Shown here in pieces: positions 36,276 to 48,728 of a stretch of DNA of 64,000 nt; position 1 is the stretch's first letter, and each line of letters starts with the position of its first letter. Made by a program: the position numbers and the translations under genes. Location: the NCBI GenBank assembly GCA_021186555.1, contig JAJKFL010000427.1:19058505-19122504 (forward strand), in the 5' to 3' direction. The DNA comes from Reticulitermes speratus. Lineage: Eukaryota; Arthropoda; Insecta; Blattodea; Rhinotermitidae. Below the pieces are notes generated by a model. The model had not been told where the DNA came from, did no database searches, and worked only from the letters and a program-made list of their open reading frames with translations.

Positions 36276-37760
36276 TGCCAAAATACTTGATGATGATAAT
36301 GGTTATAATACTACTGTGTCAGTGTTATCCACGTCAGTATTATTTTGTCGGTGCTACTTCTGCACAATTAAAACTTTCTCCGTTACTCAAGCACATGATT
36401 CTTCAGCCATGCTTTGAAACGTCACTCTTGCCACTGAAGGGAGTGTCACTTGCCGTCCCATGATATTTGCGATAGGACATTAAAATGTCAGCATATTCTG
36501 CACCTCTCTCAGAGAGAACCTCTCAGCGTCACATTCATCTGCCTCTGTATCGGCAATTTACCAACCACGTGCAACCATGTACAGTAGTCCTCAAGACACA
36601 GCAGGCAGCGACTGCGGCTCTGGGGTGATTGTAACCCCTAACAGGGGCAACGACATTTCATCGGCTTGTATTTCCGTGTTGAGGTGACAGAAAACAAACA
36701 AATTATTTATAATGTCTTCAACACATCTACAAGCCTTAGAAGTTTATCGGTAGTAGTTAATCACACCCTGTATATATATATTTATCTCATTAATATTGGT
36801 GTTACCAGTAACCAAAGCGTAAAGGTAATGTATGCATTATTCTGGACAAGTCTATTAGATATCAATAACAATAATAATATTAATATTAATAACATCGGGC
36901 AGTATTTATATACTGTGTAATTGAAAATTTCATTAAGTAAGCATGCAGTACAAGGCTACCAAGTATTGGTATTATATGAATAATGCAATATTTAACCGTA
37001 CAAGCATACAGAGTCGAGATAAAATAGGAAGTTGAAAAAGTTAATTATTTCGCCTGCTGCTATGAATAAATTAATTAAAATTTACATTTGCACGCCAAAA
37101 TTTTATCCGCCGTTAATGCATTTTCCAAAGTCCCATTTTGCCTTCAGTTTAGACGGAAGTATTAACAACTGGACACTCTTGTCACGACTAAGTACTTAAC
37201 TCCAGAGTTTGAAGTGTGTGAATTTCAGTGCAGTGAACACCAACTAGCCAGACATCTAGGGAGAATATTAGGAAGGTTTTATATCACTTATACTATGCCG
37301 ATTCTATCACATTACTTGTACCTTCTACTATGATCACGCATACTAACGCTATTTCCAAGTATTATGAGCAAACACAAAATACTGTATCAGAAATTGTTAG
37401 TCACCACGTTACAATGACTGCTGTTAAGATTAGGAATTACATGACATTTACTGATCACTCTGCTGTAGTGGGCAAGATTTCCAATACCTAGTATATGTAT
37501 CTCGAGTTAAAACCCCGAGTACAGTATCACATGTCTTTCAGTCTTTCCGCTTATTTCACCTTTCCATATTAATACTCTCCCGCCTTGCAAAAGCCCAAGA
37601 CTGTTAACCAAATATGGCCATCAGGAATTTAATTCACACTCTCCGAAGCGATAAACTGAGGCTGGTATATCGCAATGCTTAATCTCGCTTCATTTCTGCT
37701 GAAGTGATCTGTTTTCCAGCCCTGGTTCTATTCTGAAGGAAGGTACAGAAGACATCATAC
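36276..37760. other. KCNQ intron, nothing recognised
   Basis: Beyond the transposon end near 36774 I see only AT-rich sequence. Confidence 0.5.
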
Positions 37761-38006
37761 TCTGTTCTAGACGAAAGGGTGACGATGCCGTCGGAGGAAT
37801 GTGGCTGCTCCGTCGGGAAGGCATGGGAGAGAAAGGGCTCCCGAACTCGTGCTGGAGCAGCCCACACAGGACTAGAGGGAGAGTCGTGGCTTCTCCCATG
37901 CGGATCAAGGTGGCGTTGGTGGATCCGCGTCGAGAAGTAGCTGGTCCTGCTTGTAAATCTGTAGTGCTGCCCCCGGCGGCTGCACTGTTGTTCGCTAGCA
38001 GGCCGG
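37761..38006 (-). CDS. Candidate KCNQ cassette exon
   Basis: A CpG-rich island in AT-rich intron, open on the minus strand for 246 bases. It reads AGLLANNSAAAGGSTTDLQ, GPATSRRGSTNATLIRMGE and later SPMPSRRSSHIPPTASS. The acceptor is excellent (TTTATCCTCCCGCCCGAGTAG). It begins with two bases completing a codon, as required after the exon at 56292-56470, which ends with one. A donor after CAGA (GTATGA) would leave one base, as required before the exon at 14856. So the cassette can be skipped or included without breaking frame. If the donor is not used, the frame runs to a TGA at about 37690, giving an alternative C-terminus. Homology to known KCNQ isoforms is not established by me; a second open frame overlaps it. 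Confidence 0.45.
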
Positions 38007-39587
38007 CTACTCGGGCGGGAGGATAAAGGCAAGCACAAAGTGTATTGAAAATATGACGCAGCTGGGATGTAGAAGAAACTGGCATTAAGAGTTGTTTCAA
38101 GTTCGTGACCAAAGGCTGAAATTTTAAGTTTGAGTGTATAAAAATGAAATGAAATGTCATGAGAAATATAATTGTGCGAGTGGTTTATGAACTTGTTTAC
38201 ATTTTGTGTTCTATGTTACGCACTGGTAGTGTAATTTTATTTTCATTTTAAAATTCGGCGTCGTTCAGGAAAGCAGACACTTTGTATTAGGCGTGGAGAA
38301 TGATAATAAGACAAACCTCTCCATTCGGTAACGACTCATATATATTACTGTCATTTCATATCGTGTAGGTATCCGAAACTTCATTTAATTTGTCAGGTAC
38401 TTGTCTGTTCAAAACTAATACGTATGTATATACATATATCCTTAAAACAAATGACATTTTATTTAAATAATTTTTAAAAATTACTATACAAAATAGGAAA
38501 ATACGGCCCAAGTAAGTTCAACACGGAAAGAGCCCTCACACTTGCTGTCATATGGGCTCCATTTTGGCGCATCTTTTGGGAATCAGAAATATAGCTTAAC
38601 GCGTTACAAGCTACCATACTAGACATTAGAAATAGCTGTGAATATACCTAAGACGACATAAAGGCTATAAAGAATCTAATGGACTCTGGCGGAGGACAGC
38701 ATATTTACATTTCATGAACTAATAATAAAATAACTACAGGTTTAATGCAAGCACAAATAAAATTGTCATTAACATGAGTAGGTAATCAGTCTATGATAAA
38801 TAAAAATTATTCATGTATCAACATTTGAAAAGCACAACAAAAAGAATTCCATGTTCCAATGATGGTAAAGTCTCGTTTCATGTATCCACCGCTTGAATAA
38901 CTAGGAGAAGGAAAACACAGATATTGATACGAACGTTTCCAAATATATAATTCTCACACTGTTGCAACGAAATGCAAAGATTGTCACGATGTTTCTGTGG
39001 GCTGTGTCGTTATTTCAGTAATTTGTGCTGTTAGTTCAATAGCGAAAATAATGTAAATCGAGCAGACATTTCGGTTTTTGGAGTTTTTGAGCATTAAGCA
39101 CAGAATCTTCAACAAAAATGAGCTCAACTCCTTGCTACATCTGAGGCAGTCGTCGAAGTCTCTAATTCTGAAAGATAAACCTAGTTTACAAATTAATAAT
39201 TCTCATCCGATAAGCAGAACTGCCCAAACGGTACACCTGAACACAACACACGTATGAGATATTAATTATTTCCATCTCACCATACTAAAGAGTGCAAAAA
39301 TATTTCGGCCTAATAATATTTCCTGGTTTAAATTCTTATTACATTTGTTGATTACAAATTCATTACTGCGCGCATTAATCACAATTTTTAACAGTGACAT
39401 ACACGTTTACAGTCTTACAAGGCTATCCACGGTGTCTCATTAGCTCTTATCGCGACACTTGATTCCTGTCAGCTGCAAATAGTAACTTTACTGCAATAAT
39501 ATCACATTTAGTTTTAAAACTGTGTAATAAAAGTTACAATGAATCACAGAACATACAAGAAACTCCCTAATATCTAGGCGTGATTTC
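38007..39587. other. KCNQ intron, nothing recognised
   Basis: No supported feature. Confidence 0.5.
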
Positions 39588-39825
39588 AGGCTTCCGCCGC
39601 GATGTAAATGAGATCTGCGCTCTTCTGGGATATTACGCAGCGCTGAGTGGTAGTTCTGTACCGACGTTTCGGGACAATCTATCGTTCCCATCTTCAAGGG
39701 TCAAGCAGTCGACCCTTGAAGATGGGACTCATAGGTTCTCCCGAAACGTCGGTACAGAAATACTACTCAACACTGGTAATACCCCAGAAGAGCGCAGATC
39801 TCTAATGTCTAATTCAGAAATCTAC
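39588..39825. repeat. Foldback repeat, family C copy 1
   Basis: Palindromic element centred near 39706. The left half begins GGCTTCCGCCGCGATGTAAA, then GAGATCTGCGCTCTTCTGGG. The right half mirrors it through GAAACGTCGGTACAG and CCCCAGAAGAGCGCAGATC. Central inverted CCCATCTTCAAGGGTC (39687-39702) faces its complement at 39711-39726. Each half has a CUUGAAGAU, GGG...CCC, GAAACGUC hammerhead-like order pointing outward, but the core has CUUGAAGA and helix I is only about three pairs. Confidence 0.85.
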
Positions 39826-40324
39826 AAGAGTCCATGAAAATTAAAGACTGGCTCACATTCAAAATTAATTTTGTGCACACTTGCGTCGAACTGTAAAGTC
39901 TAACGCGATTTTGCAGAACAAGCTCCATGGTCAGCACAATATCTAACGTCACTATTGATTTTGATTTTCAAGCTTCAGTTTTTGTTTAATGTTATGCAAT
40001 ACTCAGATGTTAGATTCATTGCCTAAATTTCGTTTTTAAAACAGGGCTCTCCAAACTACGGAAAGCCACACACTTTAATGCGGCAGGTAAAGGCATCTGA
40101 ATTACGGACAACGAATAAATTATATCATGGCTCTCCGAACGTCATGTGATGTCACCCGGTGCGCAGTCGTTCTTGATAAAAGTAGAGAAAATCCTATTTT
40201 TGTTAAAAGATAAATCAGCGTATCAAATATTAACGCAAGGAACGTATCTGAACTAAGAACGTTACTGTAATTTTAGAAGAAAAAGTAAATTCCACGGCAG
40301 TAGGAATGTAAGCATACGTTGAAA
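39826..40324. other. KCNQ intron, nothing recognised
   Basis: No supported feature. Confidence 0.5.
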
Positions 40325-40410
40325 TATACAGGGCATACACAAAAGAATGGTGCGGTATCAAAAGTGAATAAAGACACCAACGCACCATTCTTTTGTGTAT
40401 GCCCTGTATA
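40325..40410. repeat. Perfect 30-bp inverted repeat
   Basis: TATACAGGGCATACACAAAA (continuing to 40354) is exactly complementary to 40381-40410, with a 26-base loop. TATACAGGG is a typical terminus of small insect DNA transposons (Tc1/mariner type), so this may be a minimal MITE made of two ends. Confidence 0.92.
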
Positions 40411-40689
40411 AAATACTAAGAAAATCTTCGGCCTGAAGGACCAGTAGCGTGGGAATTCCCCCAGTCGTCACAAAGGAATATTTCATCAAAGACAAAAACA
40501 AAAACGGACGGTGAACACGAGATTCTTTTCGAATAACGCATGTTCTTGCCAAGGCAGGGAACTACACACCGACGGTACGATAATTAAATCCTGCATCACC
40601 GAAGTGGTTCAAGTAACGTCAACAGGAAAGTTGGAGGGTTTGTAACAACATCTAGCCCTTCTGCCAAGAGAGCTGCACGTAGAATTGTG

Positions 40690-40998
40690 TGGGTAAAAAA
40701 AGGTAAAGGTAAAGGTAAATTTGTCCCTGTCCACACCACGAAGGCGTAAAGGAAGAGAATAGGTACAGCTCCATTCATTCTGAACCTCAACGCTGGATGG
40801 AGGTGAATGGACAAAATCACGCTCCGACCGCTTTATCCCCGGTAAAGAATACCGTTACCCATTGAATAGGAGGGTGGGTGGATCCAAGAGTCTGTCTAGA
40901 TATTTTGGAGATAAAAAATCATCTGCCACTGCCGGGGTTATAACCCCGGATCGTCCAGCCCATATCCATTTACTATACCGACTACGCTCTCCCGTGAG
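40690..40998 (-). mobile_element. tRNA-derived SINE family A, copy 3
   Basis: Head on the minus strand with GAGCGTAGTCGGTATAGTAA (about 40990-40971) and the B-box-like GGGGTTATAACCCC (40947-40934). The body shows GGAGCGTGATTTTG and the tail AAGGCGTAAAGGAAGAGAAT on the plus strand. A (GGTAAA)n run at 40700-40720 marks the 3' end. Confidence 0.82.
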
Positions 40999-42261
40999 AA
41001 TATTACCTCGCGGCGACATGAAAAGTAGTGTAAGTTTGAATTATTTTCGTGAAAAGAGGTGAGTCAAGAGGTGTTAGTTATACCTCAGAGCACTTATTTA
41101 TTTTGGTATGAATAGCATGAAATAACAAAAATTAGCAACTCTACACACTGTACATGAGACTATCAACGGGCGAGGTGTTTTAAAGCAGTGGAGAAAACAA
41201 CTGCTTTATAAAATGTTCAGTGGAAGCACTTCAGTATGTGGCGACGTTTGCTTCCAGGAACGTATCATTATGACAGGGATAGCTGGGCAAATATACAGGA
41301 AGCGTAGAAGTCCTGGCTGCACGTAGCGCGTTGCTTTACATTGCATTATTCACAAGCAAGCACTTTGCGGAGAATTTTTGAATTTGTCACGTGTTACGAA
41401 TCCAGTACTTTCTGTATTGAATTTTATCGCTCAAGTGAAATCCATAGACAATTCGCACGTCTTTAGTCGCTTTGCCCTATTATATTGCAGTTCGATAGCT
41501 TAACCCTCTGAAAAGAAATTCAGGTATTTTTATGTGAAAAAAAAAATATTATCACCAAGAAGGAATGCCTATGGAAATTGGCTTTGTTAGCACATATAGC
41601 AGAAAACACAAATTATATAAATACGAAGGTCCTCAGCTTACCACACAACAAAAGTAAAAAGAAAGGCATAACAGTGAGACCCCAGGTCAGGTACCCGAGG
41701 TAACGGAACTCAACTTAGCGCCTTGGAGGCAGCCTGTGGTATAAGGCGAACACTTAGCGTTTTGAATTCAACAGGAAAAGACGAGAATATTTGCTTCGGA
41801 GATATACTTGATAAATATCGAGCACGAAATATTCCCTGGGTGGAGCTCGTCTGTTCGCACTGAACAGCTAGTCGGTGCCTCGCTTCCACCCATAACCATC
41901 AACGGACTGAGTTAACTACTGGGGCCCAACATACATTGAATGTTTGTGGTTTTTTGAGTGGATGTGCGTGATGTGAATGCACACGTTGAATTTTTGAGAA
42001 GAATAATGACGCTTTTTGGAAGTCAGAATGTGAAAAAAAAAAAAAAAACTTTTAATTTTCCATGCTGTGAAAGTTTGAAACTTTAAAACAAGTCGCCATT
42101 TACAACAAAATTTGCTCTAAACAGAATTCTTGATTTAAAGTGCTAAGTCAATTTATGTGATTTCCTTGTGCTAGCAAGGCAATAACATTTTACCAAAACC
42201 CACTTGACTTCGATCTCGCATAAGTGCCACCAGAACTGATGTGCGCTGTAAGGAAGGAAAT
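40999..42261. other. KCNQ intron, nothing recognised
   Basis: A moderately GC-rich patch at 41680-41930 has no domain or exon arrangement I can support. A 17-base A-run lies at about 42032-42048. Confidence 0.45.
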
Positions 42262-42525
42262 TCGATAAGATCTGCGCTCTTCTGGGATATTGCGCAGCGC
42301 TGAGTGGTAGTTCTGTACCGATGTTTCGGAACAACCTATCGGTCTTCAAGGGTCAAGAAGTCCAAGACTGGAATCCCAGAAGAGTACATACTTGGGCTTC
42401 TAGACTTTTAAAGATGGGACCAACATGTTGTTTCGAAACGTCGGTACAGAACTACCACTCAACACTGCGTGATATCCCAGAGGAGTGCAGATCTCATCTA
42501 CATCTCGGCGGAAGCCTGAAATCAC
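42262..42525. repeat. Foldback repeat, family C copy 2
   Basis: Left half AGATCTGCGCTCTTCTGGG through GTACCGATGTTTCGG. Right half CGAAACGTCGGTACAGAACT through ATCCCAGAGGAGTGCAGATC and ending GGCGGAAGCCTGAAATCA. Same architecture as 39588, with more divergence in the centre. Confidence 0.85.
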
Positions 42526-43650
42526 GAAATCTGATAAATTTCTACAAGTGTTTTACAGAGAAGCGGGATACACATATTAGAAGCTTTACGTGTGGCTAAG
42601 GTCCGGTGTTTGCTGCAAATTGCATTTGTGAAAATAAAAATTTTCGAGAACGAAATTCGTGCAATCTATTTACAGGTCGTCTTTTCTCAGAGAGTCACTT
42701 TTAGAGCTAAATATCATAAAGTTTAAACTCTATTTGACTTAGTTTTCCCAGACAGACATAATTTCCGCTTCTCATTCTTACCAGTTGCAAGCAATATCAC
42801 AGCACAAAAACCTTAAAAACTGAAGTACTGATTGTTCATCCTTTACGTATTATTCGCTTACGTAAAAGGTATTACACAGTTTTTTTGAAATGACACTAAT
42901 TCCCAGTTTAAGTCCTACTAACATGCAGAGTAGACTGCAGTTATACGAGATTGATGAACACCTTCAACGCAGCAGAATGCTATTTCTGTAGCTGTTTATA
43001 GCTTTTCATCCGCACGCAGATATACTTAATTACGTAACCTGCTTGAAACAATAAATAATTTTTTGAAAAAACAGGACTCAAGTAAACAGCTTCTTTTTGA
43101 TTGGTCTGGCCTTCCAGTAAAAGCATATTCGGCCAGTTTCAGAAACCCCTGTTTTAAAGTGTCAAACACGTTCTCACACATTGTCTTTCATACAAGCTGT
43201 AAAATTGTAGCTTCGCATGATGTTTACTCATAAAGCTAAGAATTTCTTAAGTACTACATTTTACGTTCCACAAATAAGGAAGTATACGGCATTTCTTTAT
43301 GTAAAGGCTGCGGCAGGATTTATTAAAAATCCACCGTTGTAGGATCGGAATTTGTGCCCAAACGTTTACTATAATGGACATGTTTGAAACCGTAAAACGT
43401 GCAGCTTTTATGAGCTGCTTTATGACCGCAGAGTTCGATCGCAGTGAAGTTTGACGACATTAAATTAAAGTGCATTATAAATCAGAAAGATCTGTTATTT
43501 GGAAGTAAATGTGTTTTATACGAAAACATGCAGGACACTTACCTATAAAAAGGTATTTATACACAAAATGTCGCCTTAATGAAAACTTTAATATACGAGT
43601 ACAGCACAAAATAGCTGTATCGAAACAAGTTGTAGTATGTCTAATAATTA
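42526..43650. other. KCNQ intron, nothing recognised
   Basis: No supported feature. Confidence 0.5.
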
Positions 43651-43991
43651 GGTACTCATAATTTCACACTGTATCACCGTGCATTCTAGAATCAAATTAA
43701 ATAATAGACCAACTAATGCACTATTTGACCACTTTAATTAGTGTCTTCATTAAGTGGTCAAATATGCATTAGTTGGTCTATTTATTTAATTTGATTCATA
43801 GAAATGCACGGTGATAATAGTGTGAAATTTATGAGTGCCCAACAGGCAAAAACAACATACCACCATCACAACACCAGGAAAAAACTACTGAAGACAAATG
43901 CCGCAATATGGTTCAATAGAAAGACACTACATTAAAGTGGTTAAATAGTGCATTAGTTGGTCTATTTATTTAATTTAATTAGGCACTCATT
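43651..43991. repeat. Foldback repeat with an extra third arm
   Basis: Arms 43651-43735 and 43750-43839 are inverted (shared ACCAACTAATGCA and its complement TGCATTAGTTGGT; CACCGTGCATT and AATGCACGGTG). A further copy of the right arm follows at about 43933-43991, starting TAAAGTGGTTAAATAGTGCA. The remaining sequence to 44329 shows nothing. Confidence 0.85.
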
Positions 43992-44329
43992 TGTGTCGCA
44001 AGTGTCCGAAAAATAGATTTAGCTTTCTCCTTCACTGTATCTACTTTGCCATAATTAAACGCACGTTAGTCGTACAACATATGATTTCCCTGTGAAGGGA
44101 CTTTCGATTAAAAATGTTCTGATTACATTTGACATATTTATCTTTCCTATATCCTCAAATTATTTAATAGCTCAAACCTCTTTTGTTTGTGAACTAGGCC
44201 TACCTGAAATGAGGTCGAGATGGCAGGTACAGTGCGAGAATAAAAAACACTTTCAGCCTGTAGCTTATTAACAAAAGACCAACTGACTCCACGCAGAAGG
44301 GCCGTAGAACATTTAATATTTTCTCGAAG

Positions 44330-45240
44330 CAAATTATGGAACCTTAAGTTCATCACCGTGTTCACAAGAGCCCACCACTGGCCCCTGTCCTGAACTAGAT
44401 GAATCCAGTCAACAACTTCCCATACCCATCTATGTCTATGTCTTCAAAGGGACCTTCTTCCTTCATGTTTTCCCCACTAAAATCCTGTATCTATTTCTCT
44501 TCTACCCCATACACGACACATTTTTTTCCCCTATTACACTCTTATATTCCATTCTACATGTTTATGTTTGCTCCTAAATCGAAGCATTCTCAGCAGCTCC
44601 CTATATTAAATACCCTCTCACCTCTCTCAATGTGGCCGACCAAGTTTTACATCCACACAAAAGAGCAAGCAAATTTCAGTTTCTTATACATTAATCCGTC
44701 AGTCTTTAGGCAGCAGACGTGAAGACAAAATACTTTCAAATTAATGGCAGTAAGCATTCCCCTAAACTTAATTTCTTCCAAAATGCAGTTTTCTTTTCTT
44801 AGTTCCGTTCCCAAATATCTGAACATTGCCCCATCTTCAGAGGATTTACTGCATAACTTCATGTTGTGAGTTTGTTCTCCATTCTGTTGACAAGACACGA
44901 ACATACAGTTTTGTCACCATTTACTTCTGGATCAACCAGGCCTTTCCTCTGTGAGGTCCGATATCGCCTACACTGAATACCCTTCCCTATCTATCAACAC
45001 GTGATCAATCTGATTGTGAGTCTCCCCATCAGAAGTACAAAAATATTTATGCATTTTCGGATATGGGACTTTTGAGCATTATGTCTCTGGATGTGGTTAA
45101 AATTACGACTATCATTCCAAGTTGTATATAAGTTCTCGTTCCGAAATGTCGGTTTCAAAGTGTTTTCTCTCCCGATTTTTGCATTGAAATTGCCCCTCCA
45201 TTTTTCATATGGTATTTCCGTAAGCAATCGAATTCCTGTT
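44330..45240 (-). pseudogene. LINE fragment: endonuclease joined to RT tail
   Basis: Minus strand. 45227-44994 gives GNFNAKIGRENTLKPTFRNE with later LTIRLI, the endonuclease core of a LINE (normally GDFNAKIGRE and NQIDHI). After stops comes VNGDKTVCSCL, then MFRYLGTELRKENCILEEIK (the YLGT region of the RT) and, near 44400, DWIHLVQDRGQWWALVNTVM then NLRF, the terminal motif. Most of the polymerase domain between endonuclease and thumb is missing, so this copy carries a large internal deletion plus many point breaks. Same family as 17880, 19412 and 55818. Confidence 0.85.
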
Positions 45241-48200
45241 CTTCTTCCTCAAAGAAAATATTCTTGCTTGTGAAGTAATGAGGTGGCTTTTAGAAGGGTT
45301 TCATGTCCTTTGTAAGTAAAGGGCAATGCATTTAGAACCTACCTTACTGCGTTTTGCAATCCGATATATTCGAAATATGATCAGAAGTACTGGAGTGTGC
45401 ACTGAGAACAAAGCGGAGTACTGTCTGTTCCTATTTGCGTAGGGGTTTAAATGGCTCTATCTTTGTATAGAGAAACCCGGAATGCTTGTTAGTTTACACC
45501 TTAATGGCCACTCTCCCGTCTCGTCAATTTGCTTTCCGAAAACTTTTTCACTATAAATGAGGGTCTGATACTAATTTCTGAAATTGTTATTTAAAACTAT
45601 TGCACGGGGAGCGGAAGAGGGTGAGAGTTACTGAAATGTGGTTGTTCATATGCATTTCTGTTCAGATTTGTGGGTTGTAGTACATAAATAGAATTTGATT
45701 TTAATAAGCGAAGAAGAATATTAAACGATATAAAACATTTGGATAACGTCACTGGTTATGTGACTCTTCGTATGGGGCTGTTCATTTGATATTAATAACA
45801 TAAGTCAAAACAACGTAAAACTGGAAATACTAAAAGAAATTTCACGTAGGTGTCACATTTATTATGAACGAAATTCAGAAGAGGCTTTTATCCGGACGTA
45901 AATATTTTTTGTAAATTGTATTCGATTACAATCCAACTCATGTCAAGTAAGATTAATTTGATTATGAGTTAAATCGGACAATTTCAGGAATTAAAATTAC
46001 GACTTAATTACTAACAAGGGGGCATGTATTGAACTGGAATGTTTGTAGTACTGTTAAAATTGCCCGTTACTTAAGACCTACACTGAGAGCTTAAGACATC
46101 CTAACCTATATGTTGTTCCTTTTTTGTAAAGTTTTGATGACACTGATGTCCGGTAGTAGGCATATTATTTAACCTCTCTAAAATGGACAGCTACAGACCT
46201 TCGTGTAAATATAATTTCTGTTAACTTACTCTTCCTAGAAAACACTCCGATTAATAAAAAATTATTTTTTGTAATACACATCGACCACATACCTATCAAA
46301 TCATTTATTACAATAAATACAGCACAATAAAAAATATATATAGAACAGAGTGAAAGACTGTAGGATTATACGTTAATACTGTTTTACTATACTTTAAACT
46401 GTATTGTGCACTATGTTGGATTTATTGCAATAAACAAGTTTTTCGTCACTGACATAAAAATATTACAAAAGCAACTATACTGCAATAAAAATGTAAATTA
46501 AACATAAAAATTTTTTCTCAATCGCTACAATCAATATTCAACCATTTTATGAGACATCCTGCAGTACAAACATTTGCAAACGAAAATGAGATCGTATCTA
46601 TTTTTCAACACTTAAAATGTTTATTGTTTCAAGACAACAATGGAATATATTGATTTATAAATTACGTTCGTAATATTTGACAAAAGGAAGAGAAAGGGCC
46701 ACGTTAAATTGGGTACTACATACACCTATTAACCATGCTAAATGTTATCTTGAGAACCTAAAAATAAAAAAGAATAATCACAACAGACGATGCTGGAATC
46801 ACACATCAACCATTACCCATGCCACTAATGATTGTTAAATCGAATGTTCGTCTGCAGTGACTTACCATCCGAGTTTTTCTTGGAGATAGTTGTCTCAGTG
46901 ACCGAGTCCTCACTATGACTCGCGTTGAGCGGTCTGTGACTGTTTGCGCCACCTGCGTTACATCAGCGTATGAACAGAGGCGTGTAGAGCCAGACTAGTT
47001 ATCAGTGGCGAGGAGCGTAACTTCTTGCAATGTACTTTGCAAGAGGCTAATCTAGACATGGCATTCACACCACCACAATTTACCCCCAAAGCTGACGTTT
47101 CCTGTTTTAAAAATCATGTCCACAAAAGTTTATCGTTGTAGAAATTATAAGATTTTTTTTTCATGACTCACCGACGAAAGGAAATAATGTCCGTATTATG
47201 TAGAAGGAAAGGGGTACCGTTTCAGCACAGAAGCATAAAAACTGTGTGGGGTGGAGTTTATACGCAACATTATCTTTGTTTATTTTTTGACTCTGAAGGC
47301 TATATAACTACATCAGAAACACTGGAATTCATATCGGTGATGTTTATATCGACAATCCAATCATTTTTCCGGCTTACCAAGACACCTAAGTAATTTGGTC
47401 TTCAACGCTGCTATGTACACTCAACTTATATTATTACCAATTATCTTAATTAAATGTAAACTTAACGAAGTTGTATGTCTACTTCTAATTAAACTTTCTA
47501 AATTCTTTTTACACAACAAAATTGTCTTAAATATTACGTTACGGTTATGTTTATTTGTTATATTTAAATTCCTCATAAACAATCTAAATATCTCCCCAAA
47601 GGCTTCTCAATTGATACATAAACTGGTTTTGAGTAGAGTCAAATAAATAAAGTAATTTCATGCTATAAAACGTGAGGCCATAAATAATATCTAAATCTTC
47701 CTCTATAGAGGTTCAAAATATTTTCCCTTTATCAATGTATACAAACATACCTAAGTGTGCATTAATCACTTTAATTAAATATTTCCCTCCTGATATAAAA
47801 TGTACTGAAATTTTTCACCTTTAATCAAAACAGTACAGAAATAATATTATTTTAATACAAAGCTCACTGACCGTATCCCAGATTCGAGTAAGTTTAGTAA
47901 CAAAACTTAAAAAAAGATATCCACACTTTGTAAACGTGTATGTTAATACTGAATAGACAAATATTAAACAGATCTAAGTTACAGATCAACTGCAAAATTT
48001 TTACGAATTTTTTAGAGCCTTTTACTAACATACTTCCACTTACACAAAAAGCCTACACAGCTTAACAGGTTATATAAATGCAAAAAATTAAAATTATTAT
48101 GTATTTTTAAAATTAACATGCTTTAAAACTATTCACACACAAACATTTTAGTATTACTTTGGACACATTTACATTAAACTTATTATCTTGAAACATAATG

Positions 48201-48380
48201 ATTAAACAGTTAAAATATTAACTCGTCACTCTCTTTTGGAACTTCCATAAATCTGTACGTATCCTTGAATTTCAAGTAGATTGAAAAATAAATTTTTGTG
48301 TGGGTTATATTTTGAAGATACTTGTAAATAAACCAACTTATTAAGTTGCCAGTCTCCGTTTTGCTCTGTTAAACAGGAAG
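45241..48380. other. KCNQ intron, nothing recognised
   Basis: Long AT-rich stretch. A GC-richer patch at 46870-47060 has no recognisable exon, and frames at 47163-47646 look random. Confidence 0.5.
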
Positions 48381-48620
48381 TTCCAGTGTAACTTAATATT
48401 TACATCACTATCGATAAACACGAAGTTACACTGGAACACTCTTGATATTACAAAGACTGTTACTGTATGAACCCAGCGCAGGTGGAACATGTGTTGACCT
48501 AGAATGAGACGGAAGGGTGAAGGTCTTACATGGACAGAATGCGCGTAAGAATCCAGTATGTGAATTTAAAGATGAAGAATAAAGTATATAAAATGGATGA
48601 AGAATAAAGTATATAAAATA
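48381..48620. repeat. Short inverted repeat and 26-bp direct duplication
   Basis: GTTCCAGTGTAACT (about 48381) is complementary to AGTTACACTGGAAC (about 48423-48437). Further on, GATGAAGAATAAAGTATATA and AAAT occur twice in tandem (about 48569-48620). Confidence 0.75.
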
Positions 48621-48728
48621 CATTCAAAATACATAATGGCGCTATCTCGAATGAACACCCATTACAGGACCATGACAAACAAGTATGGAAACTTTTTTGC
48701 ATTACGACTGACAGGGAAAACTGATATA

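Noticed and set aside
37690-38160. A single 156-residue protein starting at 38160
   Set aside because: The first third is AT-rich intron-like sequence before a strong acceptor; only the CpG-rich part is plausible coding.
44820-44850. Hammerhead-like CTCTGAAGATGGGGC on the minus strand
   Set aside because: It is part of the LINE coding fragment and lacks GAAA and the helix I return strand.
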